A program made the position numbers and the translations under genes. Positions 1 to 5,381 of a DNA stretch of 6,866 nucleotides are shown here, in pieces. Numbering within the stretch: position 1 is the first letter of the stretch; every line of letters starts with the position of its first letter. Below the pieces are notes generated by a model that was given only the letters and a program-made list of their open reading frames with translations, searched no databases and had not been told where the DNA came from. Origin of the DNA: JBFIHZ01 sp041601535 (GTDB lineage Bacteria; Pseudomonadota; Gammaproteobacteria; Xanthomonadales; SZUA-36); NCBI GenBank assembly GCA_041601535.1, contig JBFIHZ010000225.1:1-6866 (forward strand), written 5' to 3'.

Positions 1-726
1 GCCCAGCAGCTGCTTCCAGCCAATCGCCGCCCAGTCGGTCATGGCCGCGGTGTCCGGGTTGGCTTCCAGTTGCTGCATCAGCCCACTCCAGCCGCCCACC
101 TGCAGCAGACCGATGGGCACCATGATCAACACCACGCCAACCAGCAGCACCACCATCTGGAACACGTCGGTGTAGATCACCGCCTTCAAACCACCCATGG
201 CGGTGTAGGCCAGGATGATGGTGCCGGCCAGCGCTATGGCCAGCGTCAGGTTCATGTCCAGCGTGACCTGCAGCAGCTTGCCGCCGGCGATGATCTGGCC
301 GCCAACAAAAGTGAACCACGCCAGCCCGATCACCAGTGCCGCCAGCGTGCCGGTGCGCCGGTCAAAGCGCGCCTCAAACAGATCGCCGGTGGTCAGTCCC
401 TGCACCCGGTCGGCCCAGCGCTTTACTTTCGGCACCAGCAGAAAGGAAGCCAGCACCACGCTCAGGCCGGATATGGCGATCAGCCAGGAGCCGGAAATGC
501 CCAGGGTAAAGCCCAGCCCACCCATGGCGATACTGAAACCACCGCCGATGTCGGTGGCCGCGGTGCTGGCGGTGGTCTGGAACAGGTTCATGTCGCGGTC
601 CGCCGCCATGAACGATTCGGCTTCACCGCGCGCTTTTTCCGCTTTCATCACGCGATAGCCCACCCACACCAGGGCGAGGAAGTACAGCGCGATAGCGGCC
701 AGGTCAAGATAATGCAGCTGGTTCAC
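1..726 (-). CDS. Sodium:solute symporter (SSF family), partial, C-terminal half missing
   Basis: The first 242 codons of a Na+-coupled solute transporter of the inner membrane are present; family members usually have about 450-600 residues, so the C-terminal half lies beyond position 1. Hydrophobic segments are seen near residues 6-24, 55-76, 78-98, 127-147, 159-177 and 185-210. The stretch STAATDIGGGF (54-64) resembles the TM2 region of PutP-like carriers, and AYTAMGGLKAVIYTD (173-187) matches the SSF signature. The GTG start at 726 was chosen because GGGAG lies 5 nt upstream on this strand and the first helix begins right after it. The gene follows the BKACE gene by 101 nt in the same direction, so the two are probably cotranscribed and the carrier probably imports the substrate of the pathway. 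The substrate cannot be read from this half; SSF members carry amino acids, carboxylates, sugars, choline-like compounds and others. The family call is firm. Confidence -1.
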   Translation of the reverse strand, partial: MNQLHYLDLAAIALYFLALVWVGYRVMKAEKARGEAESFMAADRDMNLFQTTASTAATDIGGGFSIAMGGLGFTLGISGSWLIAISGLSVVLASFLLVPKVKRWADRVQGLTTGDLFEARFDRRTGTLAALVIGLAWFTFVGGQIIAGGKLLQVTLDMNLTLAIALAGTIILAYTAMGGLKAVIYTDVFQMVVLLVGVVLIMVPIGLLQVGGWSGLMQQLEANPDTAAMTDWAAIGWKQLLG

Positions 727-731
727 TGGGG

Positions 732-736
732 CTCCC
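732..736 (-). promoter_or_regulatory. Ribosome binding site of the symporter gene
   Basis: GGGAG on the minus strand lies 5 nt before the GTG at 726. It supports that GTG as the start. Confidence -1.
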
Positions 737-827
737 GTTGGCGTGCGGGTCTGGCCCGCGCTGGTGTCTGCGGGCGCGGCTGTGGCACCCCCGGCTATCT
801 GTCAGCCTGTACTGGCAGCGGGCTGGT

Positions 828-1757
828 TTAAAAATTTACCTGCGCCGCGCCTTTGGTTTGCAAGCGTTCACGCGCTTCGGCCGGGCTGGCGATCCGGTAC
901 CCGAGCGCCTCGATAATCTGGCGGATTTTCTGCACCTGCTGGGCATTGCTGGTGGCCAGCTCCCCGGCACCTATGCTCAGGCTGTCTTCCAGCCCCACGC
1001 GCACATTACCGCCGAGAATGGCGCCCAGCGTGGCCAGTGGCATCTGTGCCGAGCCGGCACCCAGCACCGAAAACTCATACTGTTCGCCCAACAGGCGGTC
1101 CGCGCTGGCCTTCATCGCCATCAGGTTTTCCGCCGAGGCGCCGATGCCACCCAGAACTCCCAGCACGAACTGGATATAAATCGGCGGCTTGACCAGCCCT
1201 TTTCGCAGGTAAAACGCCAAAGTATCGATATGCCCCATGTCATAGCATTCGAACTCAAAACGCACGCCTTTACCCTCTCCCAGTTCCTGCAAAATCATTT
1301 CAATGTCGGCGAAAGAGTTGCTGAAAGCTACCTTGCGGGTGGCTTCCAGCAGCTCGGGCTCCCAGCTGTGCTGCCAGTCGGCATAACGGCGCTTCAGTGG
1401 AAACGTGCCAAAATTCATCGTACCCATGTTCAGCGAACACATTTCCGGCTCGGCGTCACGGGCCGGAGCCAGCCGGTCTTCCAGGCTCATCAGCGAAGAA
1501 CCACCGGTGGAGATATTGAGCACCGCATCGCAGGCCGCGCTGATCTGCGGCAGGAAAGCGCGGAAATGCTCCGGCCGGGCGCTGGGACGGCCATCTTCCG
1601 GATCACGCGCGTGCAAATGGATGATGGCCGCGCCCGCAGCGGCGGCCTCGATTGCCTGGCGCGCAATTTCGTCGGCCCTGACCGGCAGATAGGGGCTCAT
1701 GCTCGGGGTATGGATAGAGCCGGTTACCGCACAGGTGATGATGACATTGTTGGTCAC
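828..1757 (-). CDS. Beta-keto acid cleavage enzyme (BKACE/Kce family, DUF849)
   Basis: A cytoplasmic, zinc-dependent enzyme of 309 residues, the usual length. Known members condense a 3-keto acid with acetyl-CoA, giving acetoacetate and a shortened acyl-CoA; the founder, Kce of lysine fermentation, acts on 3-keto-5-aminohexanoate. Visible family marks are the N-terminal ITCAVTGSIHTPSMSPYLP (7-25), the metal motif HLHARD (47-52; H47 and H49 as zinc ligands), NISTGG (81-86), SLNMGTMNFG (108-117), FECYDMGH (169-176) and RVGLED (253-258; R253, E257 and D258 match the Kce Arg/Glu/Asp set). The GTG at 1757 is preferred over a TTG at 1799: it has GAGAG 8 nt upstream and gives the normal family N-terminus, while the TTG would add 14 unconserved residues. 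It is the first gene of the leftward operon, opposite the LysR gene. The Glu that reads the amino group in Kce seems replaced by Ile15, so the natural substrate probably differs from that of Kce. Confidence -1.
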   Translation of the reverse strand: MTNNVIITCAVTGSIHTPSMSPYLPVRADEIARQAIEAAAAGAAIIHLHARDPEDGRPSARPEHFRAFLPQISAACDAVLNISTGGSSLMSLEDRLAPARDAEPEMCSLNMGTMNFGTFPLKRRYADWQHSWEPELLEATRKVAFSNSFADIEMILQELGEGKGVRFEFECYDMGHIDTLAFYLRKGLVKPPIYIQFVLGVLGGIGASAENLMAMKASADRLLGEQYEFSVLGAGSAQMPLATLGAILGGNVRVGLEDSLSIGAGELATSNAQQVQKIRQIIEALGYRIASPAEARERLQTKGAAQVNF

Positions 1758-1765
1758 GTATTCAG

Positions 1766-1770
1766 CTCTC
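1766..1770 (-). promoter_or_regulatory. Ribosome binding site deciding the BKACE start
   Basis: GAGAG on the minus strand lies 8 nt before the GTG at 1757. The competing TTG at 1799 has only a GAGG directly against it, too close to serve. This decides the start in favour of the GTG. Confidence -1.
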
Positions 1771-1854
1771 GCAATGGGTGGCCGGATGTCGGAAATCAAC
1801 CTCGGGACGCTAGCTTCAGTCAGCCGGGCCTTGCTCGAATGGGAATTTCTTATT

Positions 1855-1883
1855 ATTCTCTATTCTGATATCTGGTAAATCAA
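1855..1883 (-). promoter_or_regulatory. Candidate sigma70 promoter for the BKACE-symporter operon
   Basis: On the minus strand, TTGATT (1883-1878) and GAGAAT (1860-1855) are separated by 17 nt; each matches 4 of 6 consensus bases. A transcript from here would start near 1848 and carry a leader of about 90 nt. The -35 box overlaps the palindrome at 1882-1891. The match is weak, so treat it as a candidate only. Confidence -1.
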
Positions 1884-1884
1884 C

Positions 1885-1890
1885 TATAGT
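1885..1890 (+). promoter_or_regulatory. Candidate -10 box of the LysR-led operon
   Basis: TATAGT matches the sigma70 -10 consensus at 5 of 6 positions and lies inside the palindrome AACTATAGTT. A poor -35 (TTCTGA, 1863-1868) is 16 nt upstream, which would fit an activator-dependent or weak promoter. Transcription would begin near 1897, giving a leader of only about 12 nt before the ATG at 1909. Confidence -1.
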
Positions 1891-1908
1891 TTTCAATTAT
1901 CACTTTAT

Positions 1909-2898
1909 ATGCCGCCCCAATCACTGGATAACGTCCCTGACCCCAATACCCACCAGCCGCTGGCCTGGGATCTGGACTGGAATCTGTTGCGTACCTTTAT
2001 GGTCATAGTGCAGGAGCAGAGCATCACCGGCGCGGCCCGCCGCCTGCACCTTAAACAACCCACGGTCAGCAACGCACTCAAGCGGCTGGAACATTGCCTG
2101 GGCACCCGCCTGATCGATCGGGGCCCGCGCTCTTTCGAGGTGACCGCTCAAGGCCAGGCCCTGTACCAGGAATGCGCCGGCATCTTTGGCTCGGTCAACC
2201 GCCTGTCCTCCGCCCTGGAGCAGGCCAACGAGGAGATCTGCGGGCAGGTCAGCATCGCCATGGCCAGCCACGTGCAATGCCCCCTGGTGGACGACACCCT
2301 CACCCGTTTCCATCGCCTGCACCCTGCCGCCTGCATCTCCATCGATATCAGCAGCAGCCGGGAAGTCATAGAGTCGGTATTCGAAAAGCGTTCGGCGCTG
2401 GGTATCTGCCTGGTGCACGAACAGCACGACGAACTGGACTACACCCGGCTGTACACCGAGCACTTCGGCTTTTTCTGTGGCCCGCGCCACCGCCTGTTCG
2501 GCCGCACGGGTTTACGCCTGCAGGATTTGCGCGGCGAACAATGCGTGTCTTTTCACACCGACCAGATGAACGATGTGTTGCGTCCGATCGCGCTGTTGCG
2601 GGCGCAGGCCAACTTCAGTGCCAACATTGCCGGCATTTCCAGCAACCTCGAGGAAGTGCGGCGCATGGTGACCGCCGGTCTCGGCATTGGCGCCTTGCCC
2701 ATCCACGTGGTGCAGCGTGACGTGCGTGACGGCCTGTTGTTCCGGCTGCCACCCTATGAAAACCCGCCGGCCATTGATATCTGGCTGGTGCGCCACCCCG
2801 GCGCCAATCTTAACCAGGCGGAAGCCGAGTTTTTCCGCCTGCTGAGCGAAACCATTGCCGCAACCCCCATCGAGCAACGCACTTATGGCAAAGATTGA
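1909..2898 (+). CDS. LysR-type transcriptional regulator
   Basis: A 329-residue DNA-binding regulator, slightly longer than the usual 290-310 because of about 20 extra N-terminal residues. The winged helix-turn-helix spans about residues 23-82, with SITGAARRLHLKQPTVSNAL (38-57) as the helix-turn-helix core and the typical FEVTAQGQAL after it. A linker helix follows, then a periplasmic-binding-protein-like effector domain from about 110 to 315, containing the usual late GLGIGALPIHVV segment. LysR proteins act as tetramers and typically control a divergent promoter and themselves; here the divergent target is the BKACE-symporter operon, and the aminotransferase gene follows 39 nt downstream. 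The likely effector is the imported substrate or an intermediate. The ATG at 1909 has no Shine-Dalgarno sequence before it and only AT-rich DNA upstream, so translation may be weak or from a very short leader. No better in-frame start is visible. Confidence -1.
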   Translation: MPPQSLDNVPDPNTHQPLAWDLDWNLLRTFMVIVQEQSITGAARRLHLKQPTVSNALKRLEHCLGTRLIDRGPRSFEVTAQGQALYQECAGIFGSVNRLSSALEQANEEICGQVSIAMASHVQCPLVDDTLTRFHRLHPAACISIDISSSREVIESVFEKRSALGICLVHEQHDELDYTRLYTEHFGFFCGPRHRLFGRTGLRLQDLRGEQCVSFHTDQMNDVLRPIALLRAQANFSANIAGISSNLEEVRRMVTAGLGIGALPIHVVQRDVRDGLLFRLPPYENPPAIDIWLVRHPGANLNQAEAEFFRLLSETIAATPIEQRTYGKD

Positions 2899-2926
2899 GT
2901 CAATGGTCATCGCCAGCCACCCGCAC

Positions 2927-2930
2927 GGAG
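2927..2930 (+). promoter_or_regulatory. Ribosome binding site of the aminotransferase gene
   Basis: GGAG lies 7 nt before the GTG at 2938. It supports a GTG start; no ATG lies nearby in frame. Confidence -1.
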
Positions 2931-2937
2931 CGCGCGC

Positions 2938-4323
2938 GTGAGCCTGCCGGCCGCCACCTCAGGACCTGGCGATGGCTGGCAGGCAACGGATGCTTCGCGC
3001 CTTTTTTACCAGACCCGTCAGCGCCGGCCACTGCTTGACCGCGCGGAAGGGGTTTACCTGTGGGACCGGAACGGCAAGCGCTACCTGGATGCGTGCAGTG
3101 GCGCGATGGTTTCCAATATCGGCCACGGCAACCCCCGCGTGCTGGAAGCGATGCGGCAACAAATGGACAAAGCCTGTTTTGGCTACCGGCTGCATTTTGA
3201 AAACGAGCCGGCCGAGCGGCTGGCGCGGCAGCTGGCCGACCTGAGCCCGCCACAGCATGACCGCGTTTTTTTCGTGTCCGGCGGCTCCGAGGCGGTGGAA
3301 AGCGCCATCAAGCTGGCACGCCAGTACGCCTTTGTCACCGGCCAGGGCAAACGCTGCCAGGTGATTTCACGTACGCCCTCCTATCACGGTTCCACGCTTG
3401 GCGCGCTGGCGGTAACCGGCTACCGGCCGCTGACGGAGCCGTTTGAGGCCATCCTGCGGCCGATGCCGAAGATTCCTGCGCCACGCTGCTATCTGGACCG
3501 CGATGAACTGAGCGACACAGAACGTGGCCTGCGTTATGCCGACATGCTGCGCGACAAGATCCTGGAATTGGGGCCGGAGACTGTACTCGCCTTTATCATG
3601 GAACCGGTGGGCGGCGCTTCCACCGGGGCGCTGGTGGCACCTGACAGTTACTACGGCCGCATTGCCGAAATCTGTGAAGAGTTCGGCGTGCTGTTGATTT
3701 ACGACGAAGTGATGAGCGGCGCCGGCCGCACCGGTAAATACCTGGCCGCCGAGCACTGGGGCATTGAGCCCGATATCATCGCACTGGCCAAGGGGCTGGC
3801 GGCTGGCTATGCGCCGCTGGGCGCCATGACCGCCGCCAACCGCATTATCGACCCGGTGCTGGATGCCGGTGGCTACCAGCATGGCTTTACCTACGCCGGC
3901 AATCCGCTGGCCTGTGCGGCCGGGCTGGCGGTCACCCGGGAAATCCTGCAGCAGCAACTGATGGACCGCGCCAGAGCAACCGGCGCGGCCCTGAAACAGG
4001 AGCTGCTGGGCCTGATGGAGCACTACCCGTTTATCGGCGATGTACGCGGCAAAGGGCTGCTGCTGGCCTTTGAGCTGGTCTCGGACCGGGCCAGCATGGC
4101 GCCTTTGCCAGCCGGCATGAACGCCTACCTGCGGCTGGTAGAACTGGCCTATGAGCAGGGCCTGATCATCTACTCGCGACGCACCCGCGAAGGGGTCGAA
4201 GGCGATCACTTCATGGTGTGTCCTCCACTGATCGCCAGCATCGATCACGTCGAGCAGATCATCGGCACCCTGCGCACCAGCCTGGATGCGCTGGCCGCCG
4301 AACTGGGCCTGCCCACGCAGTGA
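2938..4323 (+). CDS. Class III PLP-dependent aminotransferase (omega/beta-amino acid type)
   Basis: A 461-residue fold-type I transaminase of the cytoplasm that moves an amino group from a substrate, typically a terminal or beta amine, to an acceptor such as pyruvate or 2-oxoglutarate. Family marks are WDRNGKRYLD (42-51), the phosphate-binding GGSEA (115-119), the ring-stacking YHG (149-151), EPVGG (222-226), IYDEV with D256 pairing with the PLP nitrogen, GAGRTG, and the Schiff-base lysine K285 in ALAKGLAAGYAPLGA. All expected catalytic residues are present and the length is normal. The GTG start has a good GGAG site. The gene follows the LysR gene by 39 nt and precedes the deacetylase gene. 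Next to a beta-keto acid cleavage enzyme, the natural guess is a beta-amino acid transaminase that makes the 3-keto acid. A diamine or taurine-like omega-amine remains possible, since substrate cannot be told from sequence in this family. Confidence -1.
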   Translation: MSLPAATSGPGDGWQATDASRLFYQTRQRRPLLDRAEGVYLWDRNGKRYLDACSGAMVSNIGHGNPRVLEAMRQQMDKACFGYRLHFENEPAERLARQLADLSPPQHDRVFFVSGGSEAVESAIKLARQYAFVTGQGKRCQVISRTPSYHGSTLGALAVTGYRPLTEPFEAILRPMPKIPAPRCYLDRDELSDTERGLRYADMLRDKILELGPETVLAFIMEPVGGASTGALVAPDSYYGRIAEICEEFGVLLIYDEVMSGAGRTGKYLAAEHWGIEPDIIALAKGLAAGYAPLGAMTAANRIIDPVLDAGGYQHGFTYAGNPLACAAGLAVTREILQQQLMDRARATGAALKQELLGLMEHYPFIGDVRGKGLLLAFELVSDRASMAPLPAGMNAYLRLVELAYEQGLIIYSRRTREGVEGDHFMVCPPLIASIDHVEQIIGTLRTSLDALAAELGLPTQ

Positions 4324-4355
4324 TGCGACCCGTCAGACACAGGCCTTGCGCATGA
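4323..4355 (+). other. Ten-codon mini-ORF bridging two genes
   Basis: An ATG at 4323 overlaps the aminotransferase stop as TGATG, and the 10-codon frame (MRPVRHRPCA) ends at a TGA (4353-4355) that overlaps the deacetylase ATG as ATGA. This gives an unbroken chain of stop/start overlaps across a 28-nt gap, which could pass terminating ribosomes to the deacetylase start. Its own Shine-Dalgarno is poor, and a chance origin is quite possible. The peptide itself is not expected to have a function. Confidence -1.
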
Positions 4356-5377
4356 AGTTTGTTTATCACCCGGAGCAAAAAACCCACTACCCACCGCACT
4401 TCCTGGTCAATGGCGTGTTCCAGCCCAATCCGGAAATGCCGGAACGGCTGGAGCGGCTGGTGGCGGGTGCGGAAGGGGCCGGGTGTAGCCTCGACACGCC
4501 GCCGGCCTGCGATCTGGACGCCGTCGCGGAAGTTCATACTCCGCGCTACCTGGAGTTTCTGCAGAACGCCTGGCGCCGATGGTCCTATATCGAAGGGGCA
4601 GCCGATGCCGTGGTACCCAATATCCACCCGGACCGGCGTGATGTGGGCTACCCGGCGTCGGTGGTGGCGCAGGCCGGTTATCACATGTCGGATGCATCCG
4701 CACCGATCGCAGCCGGCAGCTGGGACAGCATTTGCTGGAGTGCGGCCTCCGCGATACATGCGGCAAAACTGGTCCGCAGCGGGCAGCGCAGCGCCTATGC
4801 CCTGTGCCGGCCACCGGGACACCATGCCTTTGCCGACATGGCGGGAGGCTTCTGTTATCTGAACAACAGCGCCATCGGCGCACAGCAGTTGCGCCACGAC
4901 CACGCGCGGGTGGCCATCCTGGATGTGGATCTGCATCACGGCAACGGCACCCAGTCTATTTTCTACCAGCGCAAGGATGTGCTGACGGTATCCATCCACG
5001 CCGACCCGGAGCGTTTCTACCCCTTTTTCTGGGGTTATGCCAGTGAGACCGGGGCTGCTGAAGGTGACGGCTACAACCTGAACCTGCCGCTGGCGCGCGG
5101 CTCGGGCGATACCCAATTCCTGGCCGCGCTGGACACCGCACTGCAGCGCATCGATGCCTACGCGCCCGGCGCCCTGGTGATCGCTCTCGGCCTGGATGCC
5201 TTCGAGGGCGATCCGTTCGGCGGGCTCAGCCTGTCAACCCAAGGCTTTAACGAGATCGGCCGGCGCATCGCCCGGCGGCTGCCGTTGCCCAGCCTGATCG
5301 TGCAGGAAGGCGGCTATCTGTGCGACGCGCTGGGCGAAAACCTGCGGCAGTTTCTGACCGGCTTTATGCGGGGCTGA
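4352..5377 (+). CDS. Acetylpolyamine amidohydrolase-like zinc deacetylase (class II HDAC family)
   Basis: A 341-residue enzyme of the arginase/deacetylase fold, the same length I recall for Mycoplana ramosa acetylpolyamine amidohydrolase; members hydrolyse N-acetyl amides of polyamines or lysine-like chains in the cytoplasm. The machinery is complete: RPPGHH (153-158) with catalytic H157/H158, DVDLHHGNG with zinc ligands D193 and H195, LGLDAFEGDP with zinc ligand D282, and EGGY with the transition-state tyrosine Y322. The long loop at about 90-125, used for dimer formation in the acetylpolyamine subgroup, is present. The ATG at 4352 fits the family N-terminus (MKFVYHPEQ) and has only a weak AGG 8 nt upstream; an upstream in-frame ATG (4286) lies inside the aminotransferase gene and is unlikely. 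The acidic residues that bind the polyamine in the Mycoplana enzyme seem changed, so the substrate may be an acylated amino acid. It probably works before the aminotransferase by freeing the amine. Confidence -1.
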   Translation: MKFVYHPEQKTHYPPHFLVNGVFQPNPEMPERLERLVAGAEGAGCSLDTPPACDLDAVAEVHTPRYLEFLQNAWRRWSYIEGAADAVVPNIHPDRRDVGYPASVVAQAGYHMSDASAPIAAGSWDSICWSAASAIHAAKLVRSGQRSAYALCRPPGHHAFADMAGGFCYLNNSAIGAQQLRHDHARVAILDVDLHHGNGTQSIFYQRKDVLTVSIHADPERFYPFFWGYASETGAAEGDGYNLNLPLARGSGDTQFLAALDTALQRIDAYAPGALVIALGLDAFEGDPFGGLSLSTQGFNEIGRRIARRLPLPSLIVQEGGYLCDALGENLRQFLTGFMRG

Positions 5378-5381
5378 AGAC

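Larger units (their letters stand above)
1800..1908. promoter_or_regulatory. AT-rich divergent promoter/operator region between BKACE and LysR genes
   Basis: The right part of this non-coding stretch (about 1842-1908) is strongly AT-rich against GC-rich surroundings. It sits between a LysR-type gene and the divergent operon, the classic place for LysR control and autoregulation. It contains the perfect 10-bp palindrome AACTATAGTT (1882-1891) and the smaller palindrome GATATC (1867-1872). Several T-N11-A spacings are possible, so I cannot pick a single LysR box. Confidence -1.

Noticed and set aside
745..759. Hairpin GCGGG-TCTGG-CCCGC between the BKACE and symporter genes
   Set aside because: The stem is only 5 bp with no U-run after it, so it is not a convincing terminator and is expected by chance in GC-rich DNA.
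1758..1799. N-terminal extension of the BKACE protein from TTG at 1799
   Set aside because: It adds 14 residues outside the family pattern and lacks a properly spaced ribosome binding site; the GTG at 1757 has both.
70..1868. Long open frames on the plus strand (70-831, 738-1868) opposite the symporter and BKACE genes
   Set aside because: Their products are rich in His, Gln, Arg and Gly with no recognisable domain. They are antisense shadows of GC-rich genes whose minus-strand products match known families.
2931..2938. Alternating CGCGCGCG run before the aminotransferase start
   Set aside because: It is only 8 bp long and ordinary for this base composition; the nearby GGAG and GTG explain the region.
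4286..4351. Upstream in-frame ATG of the deacetylase (22 extra residues)
   Set aside because: It lies inside the aminotransferase gene and adds residues not seen in the family; MKFVYHPEQ at 4352 is the usual N-terminus.
3367..5116. Long minus-strand frames under the aminotransferase and deacetylase genes
   Set aside because: No family motifs and a composition typical of antisense frames; the plus-strand proteins have full catalytic signatures.
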